Source of the DNA: Streptomyces smaragdinus
GTDB taxonomy: Bacteria; Actinomycetota; Actinomycetes; Streptomycetales; Streptomycetaceae
NCBI RefSeq assembly: GCF_009604385.1
Contig: NZ_WEGJ01000043.1
Location: 1 to 58,057 of the forward strand
Direction of reading: 5' to 3'
DNA: 58,057 nt
Shown in pieces: positions 40,317 to 48,759 of this stretch. The notes below the pieces were generated by a model. The model searched no databases and was not told the origin of the DNA. It saw only the letters and a program-made list of their open reading frames with translations. Position 1 is the first letter of the stretch, and every line of letters begins with the position of its first letter. Position numbers and translations under genes: made by a program.

Positions 40317-40952
40317 GTGAGTGAGAAGGTCAGGCGCAGGTTGCCCCGGCAGGTGCGGGAGCAGCAGATCATCGATGCCGGTATGCAGGTGTTCTCCAAG
40401 CGCGGGTACCACGCGGCGGTCGTCGACGAGATCGCCGACCTGGCGGGGATCTCCAAGCCGATGGTGTATCTGTACTTCGGCTCGAAGGAGGGGCTGTTCA
40501 TCGCGTGCATCCGGCGCGAGGGCGAGCGCCTGACGGAGGAGTTCCAGGGCGCGGCCCGCGAGGGGCACGGTGCGGAGGCCCAGCTGTGGGCGGGGCTGAC
40601 GGCGTTCTTCACGTTCGTCGCGGGGCATCGGGACGGGTGGGTCGTGCTCTACCGGCAGGCGCCGGAGGTGGGCGGGGAGGTCGCGGCTGAGGTGACGCGG
40701 CAGCGGTCGTCGGTGATGGCGGCGGTGACGGGGCTGGTGGCGTCGAGCTCTCCGGGTGGCGCCTCGGAGGAGGCGGAGTTCGTGGCGCACGCGCTGGTGG
40801 GGGCGGCGGATTCGCTGACGGACTGGATGGAGCGGCATCCGGGGGAGTCGCCGGAGCGGGTGACGCTGCGGCTGATGAACATGGTGTGGATCGGGATGCG
40901 GAGCGCCCTGCGGGGGGAAGTGTGGACACCGCCTTCCGGTGAGGGTGCCTGA
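40317..40952 (+). CDS. TetR family regulator, probable controller of the lipid gene cluster
   Basis: 211 residues. The N-terminal helix-turn-helix (about 27-48; DEIADLAGISKPMVYLYFG) and the start REQQIIDAGMQVFSKRGYHA are TetR/FadR type. The C-terminal half (LWAGLTAFFTFVAGHRDGWV, MNMVWIGMRSAL) is a ligand pocket that in similar actinobacterial proteins binds acyl-CoA. The GTG at 40317 sits 7 nt after a -10 box, so translation is probably leaderless. Its neighbours and two matching upstream elements suggest control of fatty-acid or steroid-like degradation. Confidence 0.88.
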   Translation: MSEKVRRRLPRQVREQQIIDAGMQVFSKRGYHAAVVDEIADLAGISKPMVYLYFGSKEGLFIACIRREGERLTEEFQGAAREGHGAEAQLWAGLTAFFTFVAGHRDGWVVLYRQAPEVGGEVAAEVTRQRSSVMAAVTGLVASSSPGGASEEAEFVAHALVGAADSLTDWMERHPGESPERVTLRLMNMVWIGMRSALRGEVWTPPSGEGA

Positions 40953-41054
40953 GCGGGTCCGTCCTGCGTAATACGGTGGTCAGGGGTTCGGTCGGCGATG
41001 ATCGCTTCGGTGTCGCCGGCCGCTGCCGCAGCCGTCGAGGAAGGGCTTTTCGCC

Positions 41055-42140
41055 ATGGCGCAGGAAGTACGGGGCGTCATCGCTCCGGGTAAGAACGAGG
41101 CCGTTCGGGTCGAGACCATCGTGGTGCCGGATCCCGGGCCCGGGGAGGCCGTGGTGAAGATCCAGGCCTGTGGGGTGTGTCATACGGATCTGCATTACAA
41201 GCAGGGCGGGATCAACGATGAGTTTCCGTTTCTGCTGGGGCATGAGGCGGCTGGGGTCGTCGAGGCTGTGGGGGACGGGGTCACGGATGTGGCGCCCGGG
41301 GATTTCGTCGTACTGAACTGGCGGGCCGTTTGCGGGCAGTGCCGGGCCTGTCTGCGGGGGCGGCCGTGGTACTGCTTCAACACGCACAACGCGAAGCAGA
41401 AGATGACGCTCACCGATGGGACCGAGCTGAGTCCGGCGCTGGGGATCGGGGCGTTCGCGGAGAAGACGCTCGTCCATGCGGGGCAGTGCACCAAGGTGGA
41501 TCCGTCCGTGTCGCCGGCCGTGGCGGGGCTGCTCGGGTGCGGGGTCATGGCCGGGATCGGGGCCGCCATCAACACCGGGCAGGTCGGGCGGGGGGACTCC
41601 GTCGCCGTCATCGGGTGCGGGGGCGTCGGGGACGCGGCCATCGCGGGGGCGCGGCTGGCGGGGGCTTCGAAGATCATCGCGGTGGATATCGATGATCGTA
41701 AGCTGGAGACCGCCCTCGGGATGGGCGCCACCCATACGGTGAACTCCAAGACCACCGACCCCGTCAAGGCGATCCGGGAGCTGACGGACACCTTCGGTGT
41801 CGACGTCGCCATCGAGGCCGTCGGACATCCGGCCACGTACGCGCAGGCCTTCTACGCGCGGGATCTGGCGGGGACCGTGGTCCTCGTCGGCGTACCGACG
41901 CCGGAGATGAAGCTCGAGCTGCCGCTGATCGACGTCTTCGGGCGGGGCGGGTCGCTGAAGTCGTCGTGGTACGGGGACTGCCTGCCGTCGCGGGACTTCC
42001 CGATGCTCGTCGACCTGCATCTGCAGGGGCGGCTGCCGCTGGACAAGTTCGTCACCGAGACGATCGGGCTGGGGGATGTCGAGGCGGCCTTCGAGCGGAT
42101 GCATCACGGGGACGTGCTGCGGTCGGTCGTGATCCTCTGA
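41055..42140 (+). CDS. mscR: S-(hydroxymethyl)mycothiol dehydrogenase (mycothiol-dependent formaldehyde dehydrogenase)
   Basis: 361 residues, the usual length for this zinc alcohol dehydrogenase subfamily. Catalytic zinc ligands C42 and H63-E64 (GHE), structural zinc C93, C96, C99 and C107, and NAD motif VAVIGCGGVGD (about 177-187). The start of the family is MAQEVRGVIAPGKNE. It oxidises S-hydroxymethyl-mycothiol, removing formaldehyde or S-nitroso adducts. The ATG at 41055 has GGAAGGG in its leader; the longer frame to 40998 is not needed. The MBL gene is coupled downstream by TGATG. Confidence 0.93.
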   Translation: MAQEVRGVIAPGKNEAVRVETIVVPDPGPGEAVVKIQACGVCHTDLHYKQGGINDEFPFLLGHEAAGVVEAVGDGVTDVAPGDFVVLNWRAVCGQCRACLRGRPWYCFNTHNAKQKMTLTDGTELSPALGIGAFAEKTLVHAGQCTKVDPSVSPAVAGLLGCGVMAGIGAAINTGQVGRGDSVAVIGCGGVGDAAIAGARLAGASKIIAVDIDDRKLETALGMGATHTVNSKTTDPVKAIRELTDTFGVDVAIEAVGHPATYAQAFYARDLAGTVVLVGVPTPEMKLELPLIDVFGRGGSLKSSWYGDCLPSRDFPMLVDLHLQGRLPLDKFVTETIGLGDVEAAFERMHHGDVLRSVVIL

Positions 42141-42769
42141 TGGGCGCCGCTCGTATCAACCGGCTCGTCACGTCGGGGCAGTTCAGCCTGGACGGGGGGA
42201 CGTGGGACGTCGACAACAACGTGTGGATCGTCGGGGACGACGCGGAGGCGGTCGTCATCGACGCCGCCCATGACGCGGACGCGATCGCGGCGGCGGTGGG
42301 CGACCGCCGGCTGACGGCGATCATCTGCACGCACGCCCACAACGACCACATCGACGCGGCCCCGGCCCTGGCGGCGCGCACGGGGGCGGCGATCCTGCTG
42401 CACCGGGACGACCTCCCGCTGTGGCGCCAGACGCACCCGGAGCGGGACCCGGACGGGTGGCTGGAGGACGGGCAGATCATCGAGGCGGTGACCCCGCTCC
42501 ACGTCATCCACACGCCGGGACACGCACCGGGGGCGGTGTGCCTCCACGCCCCGGCCTTGGGGACGGTCTTCACCGGGGACACCCTGTTCCAGGGCGGGCC
42601 GGGGGCTACGGGGCGGTCGTTCTCCGACTTCCCGACGATCATCGACTCGATCCGGGACCGGCTGCTGACGCTGCCGCCGGAGACGGAGGTGCTGACGGGG
42701 CACGGGGAGTCGACGACGGTCGGTGCGGAGGCTCCGCAGCTGGAGGAGTGGGTCAAGCGGGGGCACTGA
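42140..42769 (+). CDS. Metallo-beta-lactamase-fold hydrolase (S-formylmycothiol hydrolase candidate)
   Basis: 209 residues. The zinc motif THAHNDHIDA (H65, H67, D69, H70), a further HTPGHAPG with H123-type ligand, and GHGES are those of the glyoxalase II-like MBL group. In mycobacteria an MBL gene also follows mscR, and hydrolysis of the S-formylmycothiol product has been proposed. The TGATG overlap implies coupled translation with the dehydrogenase. The substrate assignment is inferred. Confidence 0.85.
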   Translation: MGAARINRLVTSGQFSLDGGTWDVDNNVWIVGDDAEAVVIDAAHDADAIAAAVGDRRLTAIICTHAHNDHIDAAPALAARTGAAILLHRDDLPLWRQTHPERDPDGWLEDGQIIEAVTPLHVIHTPGHAPGAVCLHAPALGTVFTGDTLFQGGPGATGRSFSDFPTIIDSIRDRLLTLPPETEVLTGHGESTTVGAEAPQLEEWVKRGH

Positions 42770-42776
42770 GGTAATT

Positions 42777-42809
42777 GCCCGGGGTCCTCGGCTTTTTGGG
42801 ACCCCGGGC
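42777..42809. terminator. Terminator between convergent genes
   Basis: GCCCGGGGTCC (42777-42787) and GGACCCCGGGC (42799-42809) form a perfect 11-bp stem with a CTTTTTG-containing loop. It serves both the MBL gene (end 42769) and the hydratase gene (end 42817). Confidence 0.8.
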
Positions 42810-42816
42810 GTTGCTT

Positions 42817-43674
42817 TCAGGGCTCCAGGGGCGTGATCAAGCCCCTGAGGTGTTCCTTTTCATCGTTTGGGCGGCGGAGGGCGAAGGCTGTGCCTTCGGA
42901 AGTGCTGGCCGCTCGGAACTCTGGGGTTGCTGGGAGGAGGACCGGGGCTCGGAAGTCTGTGGTGGCTGTGTAGGCGTCCGGGAGTAGGGCCGCTGAGGAC
43001 AGGGATGCCAGGGAGCGGGCCTTTGTCCACATGCCGTGGGCTATTGAGCGGGGGAAGCCGAAGAGGCGGGCTGTCAGGGGGTGGAGGTGGATTGGGTTGC
43101 GGTCGCCTGAGGTTGCGGCGTAGGTGCGGATTGTGGATTGCGTGACTTGCCAGGTTTCCGTCAGGGATGGGGTGGTGAAGTCGCGGGTCGGCCAGGGGGG
43201 TGTGGTGCCTTCGCCCTTGCCTCTGGCCAGGTATGTGGACGTTTCGTCCCAGACCGGGGTGTCGTTCGAGAGGGCTCGGGAGCGGACGTCGAACGCTTTG
43301 CCCTTCGGGTGGGGGCGGAGGTTTTCCGTCCAGACCTCGTACGTCAGGGGTTCTGTGGCGGTTATCGGGCGGATGTGGTCGATGCGGTTCGAGAGGTGGA
43401 CCATTCCCAGGACCGGGTACGGGAAGGCCGGGGACGTCATCAGGCGCATCGCCAGGGGGAACGCCGCGATGTGGGGGTAGAGGGGCGGGAGGTGGGCGGG
43501 GGCCTCTGAGTAGCCGCAGACCTTCGCGTAGCGGCGGACGTGGTCCTCCGACGGGAGCGTCGGCGCCAGGCGCAAGACCTCCGTCGGGAGCGTCGCCCCC
43601 GGGGGGCGGCGGCGCGGGAGGACCGCCTTGACGTACGAGCCCGCCAGGCCCGGGGGTTTCGGCAGCGTCTGCAT
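42817..43674 (-). CDS. MaoC-like (R)-specific enoyl-CoA hydratase/dehydratase
   Basis: 285 residues. The double hot-dog fold is implied by two related halves. The C-terminal half has the hydratase motif YAATSGDRNPIHLHPLTARL then FGFPRSIAHGMW, with catalytic Asp and His in GDRNPIH. The N-terminal half has LYPHIAAFPLAMRLMTSPAF, as in fungal and mycobacterial FabG-linked dehydratases. It would hydrate 2-enoyl-CoA to 3-hydroxyacyl-CoA. The ATG at 43674 follows 5 bp after the reductase stop; the longer open frame upstream is a shadow of that gene. Confidence 0.85.
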   Translation of the reverse strand: MQTLPKPPGLAGSYVKAVLPRRRPPGATLPTEVLRLAPTLPSEDHVRRYAKVCGYSEAPAHLPPLYPHIAAFPLAMRLMTSPAFPYPVLGMVHLSNRIDHIRPITATEPLTYEVWTENLRPHPKGKAFDVRSRALSNDTPVWDETSTYLARGKGEGTTPPWPTRDFTTPSLTETWQVTQSTIRTYAATSGDRNPIHLHPLTARLFGFPRSIAHGMWTKARSLASLSSAALLPDAYTATTDFRAPVLLPATPEFRAASTSEGTAFALRRPNDEKEHLRGLITPLEP

Positions 43675-43679
43675 GCGCC

Positions 43680-44999
43680 TCACGCCCCCAGCAGGCCCTG
43701 GCCGCAGACGCGGAGCACCTGGCCCGTGATCGCCCCGCTGCCGGGCGACGCGAAGTACGCCACCGTCTCCGCCACGTCCACCGGCTGGCCGCCCTGCTTC
43801 AGGGACGTCATACGGCGGCCCGCCTCGCGGATGAAGAGGGGGACGGCCGCCGTCATCTGCGTCTCGATGAAGCCGGGGGCCACCGCGTTCAGTGTGATGC
43901 CGCGGTCCGTGAGGGACGGGGCCAGGGACTGGACGTAGCCGATGAGGCCGGCCTTGCTCGCGGAGTAGTTCGTCTGGCCGACGTTGCCCGCGATGCCGCT
44001 GATCGACGACGTGCAGATCACCCGGGCGTTGTCCGCGAGAATCCCCTTCGCCAGCAAGGACTCCGTCAGGGTCTCGACCGACGTCAGGTTCACCGCGATC
44101 ACCGCGTCCCAGCGGCTCTCGTCCATCCGCCCCAGCGTCTTGTCCCGGGTGATCCCCGCGTTGTGGACGACGATGTCCAGCCCGCCCTCCCCGAAGTGGG
44201 CCGCCAGCCGCTCCCCCGCGTCCGGCGCCGTGATGTCGAGCTCCAGCGCCCGCCCGTCCACCCGTACCGCCACCGCCGCCAGATCCCCCGACTGCGCGGG
44301 CACGTCGAGCACGGTCACCGATGCCCCGTCCCGGTGCAGCGTCTCCGCGACGACCGCCCCGATCCCCCGCGACGCCCCCGTCACCAGCGCCGTACGCCCG
44401 GCCAGCGGGCGCTCCCAGTCGGCGGGCGCGTCCGCGGACGTGCCGGTGATCCGTACCGCCTGCCCCGACACGTACGCCGACCGCGGCGACAGCGCGAAGC
44501 GCAGCGACGACTCGACCGACCCCTCCGCCCCCGGCGCGACCAGCAGCAGATGCGCGGTCGCACCCCGCCGCAGCTCCTTGCCGACCGACCGTACGAAGCC
44601 CTCGATCGCCCGCTGCGCCGTCGTCTCCGCGACGGTACCGGCGAGTTCGGGCGGCGTACCCAGCACGATCACCCGCCCGCAGGGGGCGACCGAGCGGATC
44701 CGGCCGTGGAAGAAGTCGTACAGCTCCCGCAGCCCCGCGCTCGTCGTGATCCCCGTCGCGTCGAAGACGAGCGCGTGCGGACGGTCCGACTCCCCCGGCG
44801 TGGCGCCGCACGCGTCCAGGACGGCCCGTACCGGCTTCAGCAGCCGTCCCTCCGGCGCTCCGCCCAGCACGACCGGACCGGGAACGGCCGGGTCACCGGG
44901 GCGGTGGCGGCGCAGGGGCTCCGGGCGCGGGAGGCCGAGCCGCTTGGCCAGAAAGCCCCCCGGTCCGCTCGCCGTGAACTTCTGGTAGCGATCGGCCAT
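43680..44999 (-). CDS. Large 3-oxoacyl-ACP/CoA reductase (FabG4-like)
   Basis: 439 residues. An N-terminal Rossmann-like domain without catalytic residues is followed by a second SDR domain with TALVTGASRGIGA, DIVVHNAGI, and the catalytic CTSSISGIAGNVGQTNYSASKAG (Ser, Tyr, Lys). The layout is that of mycobacterial FabG4 (high-molecular-weight FabG), which reduces long 3-oxoacyl-CoA and ACP with NADH. The stop is 5 bp before the MaoC gene, so the two probably work in sequence. The ATG at 44999 follows TAAGGGGATTGCA. Confidence 0.9.
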   Translation of the reverse strand: MADRYQKFTASGPGGFLAKRLGLPRPEPLRRHRPGDPAVPGPVVLGGAPEGRLLKPVRAVLDACGATPGESDRPHALVFDATGITTSAGLRELYDFFHGRIRSVAPCGRVIVLGTPPELAGTVAETTAQRAIEGFVRSVGKELRRGATAHLLLVAPGAEGSVESSLRFALSPRSAYVSGQAVRITGTSADAPADWERPLAGRTALVTGASRGIGAVVAETLHRDGASVTVLDVPAQSGDLAAVAVRVDGRALELDITAPDAGERLAAHFGEGGLDIVVHNAGITRDKTLGRMDESRWDAVIAVNLTSVETLTESLLAKGILADNARVICTSSISGIAGNVGQTNYSASKAGLIGYVQSLAPSLTDRGITLNAVAPGFIETQMTAAVPLFIREAGRRMTSLKQGGQPVDVAETVAYFASPGSGAITGQVLRVCGQGLLGA

Positions 45000-45019
45000 T
45001 GCAATCCCCTTAACGGATG

Positions 45020-45054
45020 AGTAAGTCTACTGAAGAGTAAAGTTAGCGGCTCAG
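45020..45054. promoter_or_regulatory. Candidate TetR regulon element, copy 2
   Basis: AGTAAGTCTACT at 45020-45031 and the shared TTAGCGGCTC at about 45043-45052 match the element at 40265-40299 (25 of 35). It sits in the divergent spacer between the reductase (starts 44999, minus) and the thiolase (starts 45087, plus). Confidence 0.65.
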
Positions 45055-45086
45055 GATCACAAGGAACAAGGCGCCCGAGGAGTCAC

Positions 45087-46373
45087 ATGAACACCGCAGG
45101 ACCCCGCCGCGTCGCGGTGATAGGCGGCAACCGCATCCCGTTCGCCCGCGCGGACGGCCCGTACGCCACGGCCTCCAACCAGGACATGCTGAGTGCCGCG
45201 CTGCAAGGGCTCGTCGAACGGTTCCACCTCCAGGGCGCGCAGCTCGGCGAGTTCGTCGCCGGCGCCGTCCTGAAGCACGCCCGCGACTGGAACCTCGCCC
45301 GCGAGACGGTCCTGGGCAGCGCCCTGGACCACCGCACCCCGGCGTACGACCTCCAGCAGGCGTGCGGCACGGGGCTCGAGGCGGTGATCCTCGTGGCCAA
45401 CAAGATCGCCCTCGGCCAGATCGACGCCGGGATCGCCGGCGGCGTGGACACCGCGAGCGACGCACCCCTCGGCGTGAACGACGACCTGCGCAAGCTACTG
45501 CTCGAGGCCCGCCGCGCCAAGACCACCGGCGGCCGGATCAAGGCCCTCGCCAAGGTGCGCCCCCGGCACGTCGTCCCCGACATCCCGCGCAACGCCGAGC
45601 CCCGGACGGGCCTGTCGATGGGCGAGCACGCGGCGCGCACGGCGAAGGAGTGGCGGATCTCCCGCGAGGCGCAGGACGAGCTGGCGGCGACCAGCCACCA
45701 GCGCCTGGCGGCGGCGTACGAGGCGGACTTCTTCGCCGACCTCCTCACCCCGTACCGGGGCCTGACCCGGGACCAGAACCTGCGCCCCGACTCGACGGCG
45801 GAGAAGCTGGCCCGCCTCAAGCCGGTCTTCGGCAAGGGCGAGGGCGCCACGATGACCGCCGGCAACTCCACGCCGCTGACGGACGGCGCCTCGACGGTGC
45901 TGCTGGCGAGCGAGGAGTGGGCGGCGGAGCGGGGGCTGCCCGTGCTGGCGTACGTCAGCTTCTCCCGCAGCGCCGCCGTCGACTACGTCGAGGGACCGGA
46001 CGGGCTGCTCACGGCGCCCGCGTACGCGGTGCCGAAGCTGCTCGACGACGCCGGGATCGGACTGGGGGACCTGGACTTCTACGAGATCCACGAGGCGTTC
46101 GCCTCCCAGGTGCTGGCGACGCTGGCCGCGTGGGAGAGCGCCGACTTCTGCAAGGACCGCCTCGGCCTCGACGCCCCCCTCGGGACCGTCGACCGGGCGC
46201 GGCTGAACGTCAACGGGTCGTCGCTGGCGACCGGACACCCCTTCGCCGCGACGGGCGGGCGGCTGGTGGCGACGCTGGCCAAGATGCTGCACGCCAAGGG
46301 CGCGCCGGCGCGGGGACTGATCTCCATCTGCGCGGCGGGTGGACAGGGCGTCACGGCGATTCTCGAGGCTTAG
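45087..46373 (+). CDS. Acetyl-CoA C-acetyltransferase (FadA/FadI type thiolase)
   Basis: 428 residues. Catalytic C93 in QQACGTGLEA, His in EIHEAFASQ and GHPFAATGG, and the second Cys in ICAAGGQG are the thiolase triad. It splits 3-oxoacyl-CoA with CoA, giving acetyl-CoA and a shortened acyl-CoA. A GAGGAG ribosome site precedes the ATG. It is transcribed divergently from the reductase and hydratase genes, so dehydrogenation, hydration, reduction and thiolysis steps are all encoded nearby. Confidence 0.92.
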   Translation: MNTAGPRRVAVIGGNRIPFARADGPYATASNQDMLSAALQGLVERFHLQGAQLGEFVAGAVLKHARDWNLARETVLGSALDHRTPAYDLQQACGTGLEAVILVANKIALGQIDAGIAGGVDTASDAPLGVNDDLRKLLLEARRAKTTGGRIKALAKVRPRHVVPDIPRNAEPRTGLSMGEHAARTAKEWRISREAQDELAATSHQRLAAAYEADFFADLLTPYRGLTRDQNLRPDSTAEKLARLKPVFGKGEGATMTAGNSTPLTDGASTVLLASEEWAAERGLPVLAYVSFSRSAAVDYVEGPDGLLTAPAYAVPKLLDDAGIGLGDLDFYEIHEAFASQVLATLAAWESADFCKDRLGLDAPLGTVDRARLNVNGSSLATGHPFAATGGRLVATLAKMLHAKGAPARGLISICAAGGQGVTAILEA

Positions 46374-46387
46374 ACGGGAGCTGGCAG

Positions 46388-48298
46388 ATGGGCGTACGCA
46401 AGGATTTGAAGCGCGCGAGACAGCGCGGTGACCTGGCGAGCCGTGTCACGTACGACGTGGTGCGGGAGGGCGATGTGGTGCGCGAGGTGCGCGCGGGCGC
46501 CCTCGTCGCCACGCCGGCCACCGGGACCTGTGCCGACATCCCGTTCACCAACGCGGCGGAGGAGCCGGACCGGGTCGCGATCCGGCGCAAGGAGCAGAAC
46601 ACGTCGGGCCCGTGGCGGCCGGTGACGGCGGCCGGTTTCGCGGCGGACGTCATGGCGGCGGCCAAGGGGCTGATCGCGGCGGGGCTGGAGTCCGGCGGGC
46701 GGGTGGGGCTGATGTCCCGTACGCGGTACGAGTGGTGCGTGCTGGACTTCGCGGTGTGGGCGGCCGGGGGGCAGACCGTGCCGATTTATCCGACGTCGTC
46801 GGCGGAGCAGGTGGCGTGGATCCTCGAGGACTCGGGGGCTACGCATCTGGTCGTGGAGACTGCGGAGAACGCGGCTACGGCCAACTCTGCCGATTCTCCC
46901 CGGACTTGGACGCTGGAGGGCGACGGGCTCGTCGCGCTGCAGGCGCTCGGGGCGGGGGTGTCGGACGAGGAGGTGACGAAGCGTCGTACGGCTCTCACCT
47001 CCGACACCATCGCGACCGTCTGCTACACGTCCGGGACGACGGGGCGGCCGAAGGGCGTCGTGCTCACGCACGGCAATCTGTACGCGGAGGCCGCGAACAC
47101 CATCGAGCTGCTGCATCCGGTGTTCAAGGCGGTGACCGGGCAGACGGCGTCGACGCTGCTGTTCCTGCCGCTGGCGCACATCCTGGGGCGGGCGATCCAG
47201 ATCGCGTGTCTGAGCGCGCGGATCGAGATCGGGCACTGGCCGAGCATCAAACCGGACGAGCTGCGGCCGGAGTTCCGGGCGTTCAGGCCGACGTTTCTGG
47301 TGGGGGTGCCGTACCTCTTCGAGAAGATCCACGACACGGGGCGGGCCACGGCCGAGAAGATCGGCCGGGGGGCGTCCTTTCAGCGGGCGGACGGGATCGC
47401 GGTTCGGTTCGCGGAGCAGCATCTGGCCCGGTATCTGGGGACCGGTCGGGGTCCTGGGCTCGGGCTGCGGCTGGGGTGGGCACTGTACGACCTGCTGGTG
47501 TTCCGGCGGGTGCGGAAGGAGCTCGGGGGGCGGCTGCGGTACGCGATCAGTGGGGGGTCGCCTCTTGACCGTCGGCTGAGTCTCTTCTTCTACGCCGCCG
47601 GGATCGTCATCTACGAGGGTTACGGGCTGACGGAGACCACCGCGGCGGCCACCATCAGCCCGCCGCTGGAGCCTCGGCCCGGGACGGTGGGCAAGCCTGT
47701 GCCGGGGACGTCGGTGCGGATCGCGGAGGACGGGGAGGTGCTGGTCAAGGGCGGGATCGTGTTCGGGTCGTACTGGCACAACCCGCAGGCCACGGGGGCG
47801 GCGCTGGATGACGGGTGGTTCGCCACCGGGGATCTGGGGGCGCTGGACGGGGACGGGTATCTGACGATCACCGGGCGGAAGAAGGACATCCTGATCACTA
47901 CCGGGGGGAAGAACGTGTCCCCGGCGGTGCTCGAGGACCGGCTGCGGAGCCGGCCGCCGGTGGGGCAGTGCATGGTCGTCGGGGACAACCGGTCGTTCAT
48001 CGCGGCGCTGGTCACGCTGGAGGCGGAGGCGGTGGAGCACTGGCTGGCCGTGCGCAAGCGGCCTCGGGATACGCCGGTCGCGGAGCTGGTGGAGGATCCT
48101 GAACTGCGGCGGGATGTGCAGCGGGCGGTGGATTACGCGAACGAGGCGGTGTCGCGGGCGGAGTCGATACGGAAGTTCGTGATCGTGCCCGGGGAATTCT
48201 CGGAGGAGAACGGGCTGCTGACGCCGTCGCTGAAGGTCAAGCGGCATGCGGTGGGGGCGGCTTACGCGAAGGAGATCGAGGGGTTGTACGGGGGGTGA
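46388..48298 (+). CDS. Long-chain acyl-CoA synthetase (FadD15-like AMP-forming ligase)
   Basis: 636 residues. The P-loop-like AMP motif is YTSGTTGRPKG, followed by YGLTETTAAA, the DDGWFATGDLG loop and RKKDILITTGGKN near the hinge, which are adenylate-forming enzyme signatures. Family membership and length (about 600) match mycobacterial FadD15. It activates fatty acids with ATP and CoA before beta-oxidation. The gene starts 15 bp after the thiolase stop with GGGAG as ribosome site, so it is co-transcribed. Confidence 0.92.
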   Translation: MGVRKDLKRARQRGDLASRVTYDVVREGDVVREVRAGALVATPATGTCADIPFTNAAEEPDRVAIRRKEQNTSGPWRPVTAAGFAADVMAAAKGLIAAGLESGGRVGLMSRTRYEWCVLDFAVWAAGGQTVPIYPTSSAEQVAWILEDSGATHLVVETAENAATANSADSPRTWTLEGDGLVALQALGAGVSDEEVTKRRTALTSDTIATVCYTSGTTGRPKGVVLTHGNLYAEAANTIELLHPVFKAVTGQTASTLLFLPLAHILGRAIQIACLSARIEIGHWPSIKPDELRPEFRAFRPTFLVGVPYLFEKIHDTGRATAEKIGRGASFQRADGIAVRFAEQHLARYLGTGRGPGLGLRLGWALYDLLVFRRVRKELGGRLRYAISGGSPLDRRLSLFFYAAGIVIYEGYGLTETTAAATISPPLEPRPGTVGKPVPGTSVRIAEDGEVLVKGGIVFGSYWHNPQATGAALDDGWFATGDLGALDGDGYLTITGRKKDILITTGGKNVSPAVLEDRLRSRPPVGQCMVVGDNRSFIAALVTLEAEAVEHWLAVRKRPRDTPVAELVEDPELRRDVQRAVDYANEAVSRAESIRKFVIVPGEFSEENGLLTPSLKVKRHAVGAAYAKEIEGLYGG

Positions 48299-48301
48299 GC
48301 C

Positions 48302-48338
48302 GGGGGGCGGTGCTTTGTTGGCGCCGCCCCCCTTTTTT
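48302..48338. terminator. Terminator with T-run after fadD
   Basis: GGGGGGCGGTGC (48302-48313) pairs with GCGCCGCCCCCC (48321-48332), a 12-bp stem with one T-G pair, followed by six Ts. It also overlaps the 3' end of the minus-strand lipoprotein gene. Confidence 0.85.
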
Positions 48339-48759
48339 ACGGCGCCGTCTTGCTCGTACGGCGGTAGCGTTCGCCCTCGCCGTCCTGGTGGATGAGGTAC
48401 AGCTCGGTGCCCGGGTCGCCCACGAACGTGGTCCAGATCTCGCAGTCGTGGAGGACGCCGTCGGGTGAGTCGATCACCATGTGGCTGCCCGGGCCCTCGT
48501 CCGAGAAGCCCTCGTTCTCCCAGGTCCCGGTGGCGTCGGTGCGTTTCTCCTCGAACGGGTCCTGGCTCTTGACGCACAGCGAGTTGACGGCGATGTTCAC
48601 GGCCTCGAACGTCCCGTCGGCGTGGAACTCCATCCGCCCGCCGGCATTGCTCTGCCAGACGCCCACGACATCGTCGTCCCCGGCTTTTCCGGCGTCCGAC
48701 TGGCAGCCGGCCGTCAGCAGCAGGACGCCCAGCAGAGCCACTGGGAGGCGGCGGGTCAT
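48337..48759 (-). CDS. Lipoprotein, possible immunity partner of the upstream toxin-like gene
   Basis: 140 residues. The signal MTRRLPVALLGVLLLTAGC ends in the lipobox LTAGC, so the mature part is lipid-anchored outside the membrane. Mature residues include GVWQSNAGGRMEFHADGTFE and GTWENEGFSDEG, which look like a small beta-barrel. The start overlaps the previous gene's stop (ATGA), so it is translationally coupled to the DUF6973-like protein. An immunity role is inferred from that arrangement only. Confidence 0.72.
   Translation of the reverse strand: MTRRLPVALLGVLLLTAGCQSDAGKAGDDDVVGVWQSNAGGRMEFHADGTFEAVNIAVNSLCVKSQDPFEEKRTDATGTWENEGFSDEGPGSHMVIDSPDGVLHDCEIWTTFVGDPGTELYLIHQDGEGERYRRTSKTAP

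Noticed and set aside
43680..44811. An upstream extension of the MaoC reading frame over the reductase gene
   Set aside because: The extension has no domain and runs through the antiparallel codons of FabG. The 43674 ATG gives a normal hydratase.
45362..46387. A long Arg/Pro-rich open frame on the plus strand that reads into the fadD frame
   Set aside because: It is a frame-shifted shadow of the thiolase gene. The true fadD start is at 46388 with its own ribosome site.
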